DNA of 64,000 nt from Batillaria attramentaria (lineage: Eukaryota > Mollusca > Gastropoda > Batillariidae), in assembly GCA_018292915.2 (NCBI GenBank), contig JACVVK020000055.1, forward strand, positions 180,001 to 244,000. Direction: 5' to 3'. Numbering within the stretch: the first letter of the stretch is position 1; every line of letters starts with the position of its first letter. The notes under the pieces were generated by a model. It had not been told where the DNA came from and ran no database searches. It saw only the letters and a program-made list of their open reading frames with translations. The translations under genes were made by a program, and so were the position numbers. This document shows positions 31,245 to 49,893 of the stretch, one piece after another.

Positions 31245-33725
31245 ATGAGTTTCGAAATGGAAGAGATCCAAGTGATAGAACTGAGGATGATGGATAAACG
31301 AAAATACTATCCACTGACGCTGGCCAGTGGCCTTTGCATCCGCAGCCTTCTGTATCCATTTGCGCTGATAAAGACACGCCTGCAGATTCAAAGAGGTCAT
31401 AACCTCTACAAGGGTACATTTGATGCCTTCATGAAGATCTCCGGCCGAGAAGGAGTGTCAGGGTTGTACAGAGGATTCTGGGTAAGCTGTTTACAACTGT
31501 TTCCGTCCATGGCATACATCACAACTTACGAGTGGACTCGTCATCATCTGACAGAGGCAGCTGTGATCACGGATTCCAAACTACTTTCCTTCGCATCCGG
31601 TGGTGTGGCATCAGTGATCGGTCAGACGCTGGCAGTGCCTCTGGACATAGTGACTCAGCACTTGATGTTGATGGGTCGGCGGACAGAGGGTGGGGAAAGC
31701 GTGCAGAGAAAGCTGGCCACTATACAGACATTGCACGTGTCTGAAGAGGCGCGTCATTCTCGGTTCGGGGCTGTGGCAGCCATTGTTGATGGCGTGTACA
31801 GGCAGTATGGACCGCTGGGGTTTTACAAGGGGTACTTTGTGTCAGTGATGTGTTTTGCTCCTAACAGCGCTCTGTGGTGGTTCTTCTATGATGTTTATTC
31901 AGGTAAGAACTTCCTTGAAGGTTTTGAGGTCAGTTAAATGGACTAATTAATTCTATCTTTGCTAATCCAGCGTATGCTTTGGAACAGTTTCACTCATGAG
32001 TGCATCTGTACACTCTGAATACTCGATGATTGGTACAGCTCTAAATGCGATACGGTGTTGTTTGCACTTTGCGCAAGCAGTTGAACATTTCAATCCTACG
32101 ACTGTTGTTGCACCGCTGGTGGGCTCAGTGTGGTCACTGTGTCATTGAGTATGGTTCTGTTGGTTCAATGTCAGCATTACAGATTCTGTCACTGTCCAGG
32201 TGTCTAAGTGATGTGATGATAGCTCAGAATGACCTGTGACTAGTGTGAGCATAAAATTGCATTAGTCCCTTTAACATGTGTGGGTGTGTTTGACTTTGCA
32301 AACTCTAATTTAGCTGATTTAGGCATTGTTGTAAGATCAGATCATTTATTTATGATCCCAAATGAGAAATTACGCTTTAGTTTATGTGAAAGTTGATGTG
32401 TTTGCAAGGGGAGGGGGGAGGGGGTAGGTGATGGTTGCATAGCAATTCTTTGGTCAACAAGGTTTTGGAATTTTTAGATGCACCGAAAAAAAAAAATCAG
32501 GTTTCCTGCAATTCTTTTTGTGCAAATTACATGTATGCAGTACATGTATTACAGTACAGTATGAATTCTGCAGTTGACTAGAATTTGTTGTGCTTCTTCC
32601 AACCCACCTATACACTATTTATATACACATGTATTTAATTGTTGTCATTCTCCTTGACAGATGGTTTGACTACGATCTCGCCAGAGTGGGTTCCGCGGTT
32701 AGCACTTAGGACAATTGCTGCTCCACTGAGTGGTGTGTCGTCTGCTCTCATCACCAACCCCTTGGACGTCATTCGAGCTCGTATGCAGGTACATTTTCTT
32801 GCATAAAAAATAATTTGCGTAAATGTGACAAGTGACCGTAAATATCAATTCTGGCACTGAAAGAGCTACATGTTTCTTGAAATTTAAAAAGGGGATGGAG
32901 GGGTGGAGGGGCATTGGCTTGTATGGAAAACCAACTTTAGCAGGTGCGTTACTGAACTGTAAACAGCCATCAGTTTTGTCACGGTGAAGTTGGGGTACGT
33001 TTGATCCAAGTTGAGCTGTGATATTGATAATTAAGTGTGACTGGATTTTTCTGGCCTCTAGTCTGCTTGTCAGAGGTTAGTCACCAGGTCCTCTGGCTTT
33101 ACTCGTTTCAGCAAAATTGAAAATAGGTACTAGTAGTAGTAATCACCAGGTAGGTTGGATAGGGCTGCACTGAAGGGACACACTTTCTAGGGGGGAGTAG
33201 CTCCAGTTTCCCAAGAGGGATGATAAAGAAGGAGAAAGAATTCTACTTCTTAGCAGTAGATTTTATACTTGTTAGACTGGTTCAGTGGTTGAGTACAATG
33301 TATATATATATTACAGTCAAACCTGTGTAAGGCGGTCACCCAAGGGACTGGGTCAAACTGACCACCTTAGACAGGGTGACCGGGTTATCCAGGGTGTCAT
33401 GTCAACAGCTAGTGTGTCAGGGGATCCTCTGGGGTGACCAGGTTAGACAGTGGTTTGGCTTATACAGGTGACCGCCTTGGCAGGTTCGACTGTATAAACA
33501 GTTGTGTGTGTGGCACCTTATGTTTTTTTTTTCCAGGTGGAAGGAAATTCAATGAAAGAGACAGTCAACACTCTATGGGAAGAGGAGGGAATGTGGATGG
33601 TAACAAAAGGACTCTCTGCACGCCTTGTTCAGTCTGTGACGTTTTCATTTTTCATCATTCTTGGCTATGAGACCATCAAACGCTGGAGCCTGCTGGAGGA
33701 ATACAAAGATAAAGTGCGATGGTGA
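31245..33725 (+). CDS. SLC25A44: Mitochondrial carrier, SLC25A44-like, complete
   Basis: Coding exons are 31245-31902, 32661-32788 and 33537-33725, giving 324 residues (human SLC25A44 about 314). The three carrier repeats each keep their signature: PFALIKTRLQ, PLDIVTQHLM and NPLDVIRARMQ. The first lacks the acidic residue and the second lacks the basic one, as I recall for the human protein. The N-terminus (EEIQVIEL, then DKRKYYPL) and the C-terminus (KGLSARL, GYETIKRWSL) fit this subfamily rather than other SLC25 groups. SLC25A44 is known as a branched-chain amino acid importer of the mitochondrial inner membrane; transport here is by homology. The ATG at 31245 has A at -3 and matches the human start region. 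The frame is open further upstream to 31119, but acceptor-like sites at 31200 and 31230 suggest a 5' UTR intron whose donor may be 30577. Confidence 0.93.
33312..33494. mobile_element. TA-flanked MITE
   Basis: Imperfect inverted ends of about 28 bp start TACAGTCAAACCTG on the left and end CAGGTTCGACTGTA on the right. GGCGGTCACC and GGTGACCGCC lie inside them. Such TACAGTC(A/G)AACCTG MITEs are common in invertebrates and resemble Tc1/mariner ends. It lies 42 bp before carrier exon 3. Confidence 0.7.
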
Positions 33726-34138
33726 TGACAGTATGCTGTAGATGAAGCATGAATATAAATACGTCAGGTGACCAAATCATGCCTGGTGATTGTCTGCAAG
33801 AGTTTGAGAATGGGGGAACGTGTGTGAAAGTGGGTAATATATAAATTTACACATTTCAGAGTATTATCTTTAGAGTCTAATGTCTGTGGTAATTGATCTT
33901 GCCTGTAACGGAGGATTGCGGAAGAGAGGTTCAAGAACTTTATTTTCCACCTGCTTGGTCATGCTTGTAAGCGAACGTTTTATAGAATATTTTCATCAGC
34001 ATTACTCATGAACTGTGACTTGGAGTGACTCCTAGTCCTATCAGCTGCAGCTTACACAGTTTTACCTGCAAGGCTGGAAATAGCCGTCCTTGTTGGTACT
34101 GGGTTTTAACACTTTAACTTAGAGCTGAACCTTAGTGT

Positions 34139-34144
34139 AATAAA
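34139..34144 (+). terminator. Candidate polyadenylation signal of the SLC25A44-like gene
   Basis: An AATAAA lies 414 bases after the stop codon, in AT-rich sequence. No cDNA is available to confirm it. Confidence 0.4.
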
Positions 34145-35561
34145 CAGTTAGACCAGTACCTGTATGATTGTATTCCCTTTATGATTTATGAAAGACAAAA
34201 GTTTGCGTCCTATTTATTGGTCGTCGGCATCATTGATGAGCAGAATACAGTCGTGTACATAGTGTTTGGATTTACATTTCTTCTGTAGCAAGCAGTAGTT
34301 CTAATTCTGTTTCGAGAAAAAAAAAACAGATGTGAGGAGGAATTCCTGTGTAGATCTATGTTTTGCACACCCCCCACCCCCAAGATATTTCTTTTTTGGT
34401 GCCTGAGGTGCCAGTGAATTTCAAAGCACTCTCTACATACCGTGATAATGTATAGTGGTAAGCAGGGCAGAGTTGTGACAGATGTGACTTGGAGACTACA
34501 TACTTGCACAAACTATGAAAAGTAGAGAGGCAGAATTTGATAAAACATTCATTTGGCTGTAACAGCCCTGAAAGTTTGAATTTTTTTTTTACCAACTAGC
34601 CTTTAGCTAGTGACTAAAACATTTTACTATCCAAACTGGAGAGGTTACTAACCAAGCTAGAGAAGTTACTAGCCAAACTACGCATTTGCCTTTTTGTCAT
34701 ACTTCAGCCACGGAAATTCTTTCTCCCACCTTGAAAGAAACAGGTGTCACTCAGCTGCTATTGACTTTGCCTTCTTTGGACCAGGAGATTTCTCTGCTTA
34801 CACTGCATCTGAAGTTGACGGCTTGTCGCGCTTTATGAATAAACATCTTTTAACTGCAATGCAAGGACGAGGAAAAATTGACTTCGTTTTACCTCACTTG
34901 CATCTGGCAAGTAAGTTTTTAATTTGTTAAGTTTTTAAGTAAGTTTTAAATATTTTTCCACCTGCCACGGTGAGTAAAATACTCGCCACTTGGGTTGTAC
35001 ATGTATAACGAAGTCATTTTATAAATTCTGTAATCTTGAGTAGATCTGTAGCCACACATACATTCCTACAGTGCAAAAGGTACAGATATATACACCCCTG
35101 TATACAAATTCTGTATACAGTGCACCACAGTGAAAAATTACTTTTGTGTGCAAGTAAGCTGTTCACACAACAGATCTGTGCATTCTTTTAAAGCATAGTA
35201 CACTACAGTAAAGGTAACAAGATCAGCTACGAGCAGTGTAGGTCATGCTCATTGGGTTTCGATCTCTAACTATACCCTTGTCTCCCGTTTCTCTTAATGT
35301 TATGGTTGTGGTTTTCCAGTATGTACATGTAACAAATTTTTTTTTTCAGGAAAAACTCAATGCAATTATTTGTATACATCTGTGTGAAATAGGTATAACT
35401 GTACAAGCAGCTGAATGTACTGTCTTGCCTATGTAGAACCATCTTTTTATCTGCCTTACAGGGAAGGGAAAGAGATAGATCTACATATTACTCAGGTTCA
35501 AGATTTTGTGGCATGAGTCAAGTTGTTTGAGTTGTGTGTTTGAAAGTCAGTGTTTGCGTTC

Positions 35562-35736
35562 CGCATGTGTGTGTGTGTGTTTGAGAGGGAGGGAGAGAGA
35601 GAGAGAAAGATGTTATTCTCCATTCGTACATGTGATCGCTCAGTGACACATGTGTGTGTGTGTGTGTTTGAGAGGGAGGGAGAGAGAGAGAGAAAGATGT
35701 TATTCTCCATTCGTACATGTGATCGCTCAGTGACAA
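35562..35736. repeat. ~88-bp direct duplication
   Basis: (GT)n, then TTTGAGAGGGAGGGAGAG, GATGTTATTCTCCATTCG and TACATGTGATCGCTCAGTGA, occurs twice in tandem. Confidence 0.88.
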
Positions 35737-38218
35737 AGAATACCTACTGTATGTATTATACTTGTCATGTGTAAAGTTCTCACAATGGTCTGTTTGGTTC
35801 AGCCTGATGGATGATGAGGGTGAAACATACTGCACATGGATGATGAGGGTGAAACATACTGCACATTTGTCAGTTCTGACATATATGCATGTTTACAGGT
35901 AGAAGTAAGTGTTTTTTGGGTACATGTTCTGTGATTTTTATTGATTTTGTTTCAGTCACTTTCACTCCAGATTTTCTTTTACAGAGTTACTCTCTAGCTA
36001 TGTCAATACAGATGGTGGAAACTTGCACTGCTGTTATTTCTGCCATGTTTGCAGAGGAATTTCATACACTGCTTGTGTGTCATTTTACTGTGTTAAACTT
36101 CCAGCAACTAAGGAAATAGTCTTTTGAGCTGTTTATACCAGCAATTGTCATTTGTCAATTATCCCTCGTGTGCAGTACCATGAAGATGTTAGCATAAATA
36201 ATTTCTCCTCATCCGGACTCGGAGGTTTTGTCAAAACCCCTAGAATAGGCAAGTTGTTTTCCCCTGAATGATTAGAGGCCTAGGGTTAGCCCTAAAAATA
36301 TACAAATTTTAATGTGAAATGAATGCCTGTTCTGTGCTCTGAAGCGCATGGACACGATACAAAACATCACATTTCAGATTTTGTACTCCTTATGATTTCT
36401 TCCATATATGCTTCCTCATTGTTTGAATTTAGAGAAGAGTTTAGGTGTTTTTATTTTTTGTTTCTGTGGCTGGTAAGCTTTCATTGGGCTTTTATCCTTT
36501 CTGGCTACAAACGGTAATCAATGGTGTTGCCTTGTGGCAAACACTGAATTTGTCAAGTGCAGATAAGTATTTTGTGTTAGGCTGTAGTCTTTTTAATTTT
36601 TTTATCATTTTATTTAAATTTTTACTGTTGTGTACATATATTTTCAATAATTTATTGAATTTGCTATAGTCCAATGCTGGTGATAGAGTGATAATCAAAG
36701 AATGCCTTTGACATCTTTTACCTGGATATCCAATTGCCACGGTGGAAAAGATGAAGACCTGTATGCATTGCATCGAAACACTCATTTGCCTGTTCACATA
36801 CGTATGGACTTTGTCCTGTTGAGTTGGTGCAGTATTCATAATCCTGCAATCCTGCGTTTTCAAGTTTCTGTTTCTTTTCTTGTTCTTTTCCCCATCTCTC
36901 AGTTTCTGTGTTCTCTTTTCCTCTGTCCATAGACTATACAGATTACCTTGTAGTGTTCTCAATACAGCACCTGCATTGCATAATCATTATACAGAAATCA
37001 TGCATAATTAATTCTGTCGTGTTTATTGTCATTATTTCATTTAATGAATTAGTTTAAATTGTTGGGGTTTTTGTTTTTGTTATGCATGTCCTTGGTGAAG
37101 GACCTGTGTTGTTGTACACAGATACTTATTCTTTAATTGCAAGTCAGGCGAATAGATGTACATCATACAATTTGTAAGTCAGCAAGTATGCCCGAGGATG
37201 GTGAAATGGCTTGCTCAACCAAGAGATAGTTATACATATACCCAGTTTTGGCGGAAGTTGAAATGTGTGTTAACGCCTCACTTTGACTATTCAATATTTC
37301 GTGGCTCTGTGAAGTGGACCTGTTTCATAATGTAACTCACGCATTGCAGTCAACGGAAACAGATGTGGCTGGCTGACAGGCTGTCTGGGTTGAGTGGTGT
37401 TCCTCTTGCTTAGAGCATTAAACATCCATTAACAAGTGCCTAGCCTGTGATTTTTTGTTTTATTTTTTAAACAGACATCTAAACTTTCATAAGGGGAAAA
37501 TAGTAGGGCCAAAATCTCTACAATTACAGAAACGACAGGTTAACAGTGTAGATGTATTGCAATACATGAGATGTGATTTATTGTAGTTTTTAACATCTCA
37601 TTGTCTTCAACAACTGCCAACATCATGTGTTGCATGGGAATCTAATCATACTCGATTCCTTTTCCCAGGATACAGCTGCCATGATTTTTCAGCGAGTGCC
37701 ATCCAACGCCAGACATTTCCAGAATCCAGCAACTCTTGGGCATATCTTTAGATATGGTTGTCTTGCTAACCTTATTATGTCCATCGAAATTCACATTGTC
37801 ATGCGTACTGCAGGTACAGCAAATGTGGATAAATTAAATGTGTCAACAGTTGTACTGTAAACTGAAGTCTAACGATTACACGTTTAATGTCTTTTGCTGC
37901 TGCTGATTAATACAGTGATGTAGCACCAACTGGTGTGAAATAAATCATTTTTCTTAGCAGATTGATTGTTCAGTTGTATGCTTGGCTCATGCTTGTGTTG
38001 TGTGATATTTTGAGTTCTGCTGCGACTCTAATCCCCTCTCTCTCACGCACACACACACACACAGAGCATCACATGATCCCGAGTGATTTTAACTTCATTT
38101 TTATCATGACACTTTCACATGACTTTCTTAACAAGGTGTTGCATGTACTCCAAAGCACCATGGACATGACGAGCAAGATATTTGTTTTCATTTTCAAGAC
38201 ATCCTGCTCTGGTTCCTA

Positions 38219-45335
<7,117 letters not shown>

Positions 45336-45529
45336 CTGAAATAAGTCAAACCATTTGTTCAGTTTGCTAAAATTCTGAATAAGCTTTGCATTTGTATTCT
45401 TCCTTCCTGGCTAAGTGAACAGAATTTTTTTTTTCAGATGGACTTTCTTGGCGAACCAGAAGATAGTGAGATCCCCCAAGTTCTCTCCAGGGCCGCCTGT
45501 TTCCTGGGGCTGCACATGGCCTGTTTTAT

Positions 45530-46012
45530 TTTATTTTTTTGCTGCCCCAGTTCCAGTGGTGTTCCTCCCAGGTAATGGGTGGACTCCACGGAGGGCTCGG
45601 AAGCTGGGGCATTTTTTATTATGCATGATGATGGAGATGATGATGATGGTAAGATGATGCTATGGAGGTCCGTGAGGTTTGGGACTGCGGGAGAGGGCCA
45701 CATTCCACGCTTCCTGTCATAAATATCCGGCATTAACCAGGCCCGGGAACTACGGCACATGTGGTGCCGGCCGTGTAACCATCCACATTATAAGACGTGT
45801 CATACCAAGGGAAGCACCCCCAAAGTCGCACCCGTGAAGTGGGTGAATCTCAGCCGTGTGGCAACAGCCTCCCCATTGAGCCCATAGCACACCCGCTCCA
45901 GGCAGGAACCGACCTAGGTAGGAAAAATCCCGCTTGCCTCGGCTGGGACTCGAACCCGGGTGTCCAGGTCCATGGTCCGAAGTGCTAACCACTACACTAC
46001 GGGGGGGCCAGT
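45530..46012 (-). mobile_element. SINE D, full length
   Basis: On the reverse strand the head is CCCCCGTAGTGTAGTGGTTA with B box GGGTTCGAGTCCC. A long body (TGGGGGTGCTTCCCTTGG; ACGGACCTCCATAGCATC) ends in an A-rich tail. It lies between TEX9 and the unrecognised gene. Confidence 0.85.
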
Positions 46013-46183
46013 ACATGGCCTTTTTTAAGACATGCAGTCTGATATCAGCAACTTTGGAAGGGTCTACAGGCTCTTTTCTCCTTTGTTTCAAACGCCAAAA
46101 GGCCTGCCTGACGGAGTGCAAATTCTTGTAGCCTTTTCTTCCTTGATCTTTCTTGCAGGGCTCATTTGTGCCATCGACCAGGA

Positions 46184-49100
46184 CTAACAGACACCTACTC
46201 TCCTGAGGGCTGACTTCAGTTCAGGACACTTCGTGTCATCCTTGAGCTGAGCAAGCTGAAGATCCGCAAATTTTTCTGGACTCAGAGGAAAGCGAGCTGA
46301 GTGTAGAGACCGTGAACATGCCTTTCTTAATGTATCTCTTGTCTTTTGCGGGTCACAGGTCTGCTCTTGGTTTGGTTCCGCAGAGTGACAAGAGGGCTGC
46401 TCTTGGCATGAGTCGCGTGAAAGAGGGCAGGGCTGGTCTTGGTTTGGGTCGGCCGAAGGCGGACAAGGTGGCTCTTGGTTTGGGTCGGCTGCAGGAGAGG
46501 GTGGCTCTTGCTTTGGGTCGGCTGCAGGAGAGGGTGGCTCTTGCTTTGGGTCGGCTGCAGGAGAGGGTGGCTCTTGCTTTGGGTCGGCTGAAGGGGAACA
46601 TGGCAGCTCTTGGTTTGGGTCAGCCGAAGGACAAGGCGGCTCTTGCTTTGGGTCGACCGTAGGAGAGGGTGGCTTTTGGTTTGGGTCGGCTGAAAGAGGA
46701 CAAAGCGGCTCCTGGTTTAGGTCGGCAGGAGGGCAAGGCTTCTCTTCGTTTGGGTTACCAGGAGGGCAGGGCTGCTGTTGGTCTCTGTAGCCAGGAGGTG
46801 TAGGGCAGGGCTGCTGTTGTCCCCGACTCATCTTTTTAAGCCAATATAGTTCTCTGCGCCTGCAGACAGTGATTTACAGAAAAAAGATAAACATATGAAA
46901 CAAAACCCTTACTCAGGAGTAACTCTCCTGAGTCCTTAAAAAAAAGAAAAAAAAAATCATGATATATATCTATACATATATATATATTATATATATATGT
47001 GAGGGTATACTTGCGCATCAAGGCGCACAAGCAGTTTTGACTTCAATTCAAATAATCTATCAAACAGTTCCTAAAAAACAATAAGAATAAAATAAAAATT
47101 GTTTATGTGTCCAAGCATAAAACTACTTAACCCAATCACGTGACTTACCTGGTTAGTTCTTTCTCCTTTTCCACGTGGTTCATGGCAGCCCTCCTCTGCC
47201 GTTGGTAAAGTCGCTTTTTTTCACGATCAGGAACCTTTCGCTGGCGTAGCTTATCTGCTCCACTCCTTGGTTTAGTCTTTTCCTCTTCTGCTTCTTTCTT
47301 CCTTTGAGTGTAGCGCCGCATCCTTATGCGAGATTTCTCCCTATGTCGAGCTTTCTGTTCCTCAGTCATGTTGCTTCTGAACACTTTCATCCGATCAGCT
47401 TCCGCCTGCCTGAAAGCTTCAAGCTTTGCTGGCGTTTTGAAAGATGCCAAAACCTTCTCGTATCTGGTCTGCTTTGGATCCTCCTCGTCACTGGATGAAA
47501 CTGATACATGAACATAACGCCTTTTTGGTCGTAGGTGGTAAACTTTTTCCTGCAGATCTGCAAAAGAAAGAAACAATGTGTAAAAATATAATAGGGTGAT
47601 GAGTACACATATGAAGCATCCTTCCTGCCGCACAGATTGCATTGCTAAAAACACGTTGCTGATTATGTACACCAACACACTGACACAACAAATCCATAGT
47701 GTAAATTTATATACTGTTTAGCTCTCAAGCAGAAAGAATTTGAAGTTAGGAACTATGAGAAACACACCTTTTCCACTCATCATAAGTTCGGTAAAACCAT
47801 TTGCCTGTAACAAAAATATTTATTTTATTTTGTTTCTCCAAATTTCATGTTATTTTGTCTGTTTTGTTGTTATTGTTGTCGGTTCTCCCCTCTTCAAGTT
47901 CTACCAATGACACTAGAATGGGGGGGGGGGGGGGGGTGAGAGAGAGAGAGATGACGTCAATTCCGTGAACTAAACATTTGACGTCAGCCTCTAGCACTGA
48001 GACCATCTGAGGATGTTTGTTCATGTCGTGTGATTTCCCTGCTGGCTTTGTGACTTCCCCGACTGAATTATTTTTCACATGAAATCTAGGAGATCTAGAG
48101 GGCTGGTGAAATGTCGGAGCCAGTAAGGATACTTGTACTTGCAGATCATACTTTTGTCTGTGAACCAAACATTTGACGTCAGCCTCACGCTGCTTGTCCG
48201 ACAGCTGATACTTCTTCATATCTTGTGATTTCCTTGTTGCTTTTGTGACTTCCGTGACTGAATTAATTTTTACATAAAATCTGGAAGATCCAGAGAGCTG
48301 GTGAAACGTGGACTTCAATGCCTTGGATTGTACTTACAAAATTGCAAAATTGGAGCTTTTTTGACCGGTGCTTCTCGCAGAAACTTGAAAAAATATGTTT
48401 ATCTGAAAGCTCTGTTATTCTTAATACTAAAGCTATAATAGTGCAGTAGTTATAAATATGTCATATGTGCAGTTGTTACATGTGACAAAAATGCTGGCAT
48501 GGTGAGTAATCTGAAAGAGTCGTTTTCATCTATAGTTGGCCTTATACGCAAACGACCCCCACCTCAGAAATATTTTTTTTGCAAAAAAATTTCAGAGCTA
48601 CAGAGCTGTGCTACGAACCTATTCAGTATAATTGGATGAACTTCCAAAATCTAGAAAATGAAGGCATTTGAACAATTTGTTTCGAAAAAATACGTAACAT
48701 GACCGATTTGTTTAAAATGGGCAATAACTCTTCTAAAAATTCGGCAAGAGAAAAATCGTGAAATGCCGGCCTGGAGAATGTGACTGCCTACTTCATCTCA
48801 AATAACGGAGCCCTTCAACGAGGTGGTTTAGGAGATAGCCATGATTACACCATTGACGTATAGATCTAGACGCACCGCGGTGACGGAAGTGTGACGCCGC
48901 CGGGCGCCATGTTCCTGGTACCTCAGTGGTGCCAGACGCTATCAGCGCGCATCCGATTTACTGATCTACACTGACGTGTTCTCACAATTTCCTGGTGAGT
49001 TTTATTTTCACACAAGGAGTGATATCTGAAAGTAAGTCTCTTCTTTGTTTTTCCCGTGTTTCTTTAACAGAGAGAGAGAGAGAGAGGGGGGGGGGGTCTT

Positions 49101-49852
49101 GAAGTGCCTACAAGCATATATATTTATATTCTTCTTTTCTTCTTCTTTTCCAGGAGACTGTGCGGCACAAACTATGTCTTGTTGTTGTGTAGCGTTTGGT
49201 TGTTCCAACCGGAAAAATGCTAAAGGAAAATCTTTTCACATTAAACTTCTGTGTTTTTCTTTTTGTTGTCAGTTAATATTTTAGACCTAATTATACTGAA
49301 TGATGCTAGCGATCTTTGATCTACAAAAAGTTGTAAGTGATAGACTGTTTTTGTTTCCAGGCAATCAAATGACCTACTGATTCTGTAGGACCGTCAGTGA
49401 AAGTAGACGTGATTCTTGTTAGATCTATCAGATCTTTATAATCAAATCTAAGAAGGTGTGTGTGTGTGTGTGTGTGTGACAGAACAAACCTTGCCTCTAC
49501 CACTGACGATACTTTTCCGGCTGTCAGTCTATTCAGATTGGTGTACGGCTACCAGTAAACTGGGAGTAGAGGTGAACTGTTTTTTTTTTTCTCACTATTT
49601 TCATGGGTACTGACAGCCTCACTACTGACAAAGCAATAATAAAGATAATGCAGCTAAATCAATACTTCTCTTGATTCATCACAATATTGCTCGCTCTCTC
49701 TCTCTCTCTCTCAATATTGCTCTCTCAATATTGCTCTCTCTCTCTCTCAATATTGCTCTCTCTCTCTCAATATTGCTCTCTCTCTCTCAATATTGCTCTC
49801 TCTCTCTCTCTCTTTGTGTACCATGCCATGATAGCCACAGCGGCCCAGGCTC

Positions 49853-49893
<41 letters not shown>

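Larger units (their letters stand above)
33726..38218. other. Convergent interval between the carrier gene and TEX9
   Basis: 4.5 kb, AT-rich, with no supported ORF. It carries the carrier 3' UTR with AATAAA at 34139, an 88-bp duplication at 35562, and a possible minus-strand AATAAA for TEX9 (TTTATT on plus at 37577-37582). Confidence 0.5.

Noticed and set aside
46312..46662. Plus-strand frame of Ala/Leu/Gly/Arg repeats (ALALGRLQERV...)
   Set aside because: It is the complement of the proline-rich exon on the minus strand, which has the spliced, phase-consistent context.
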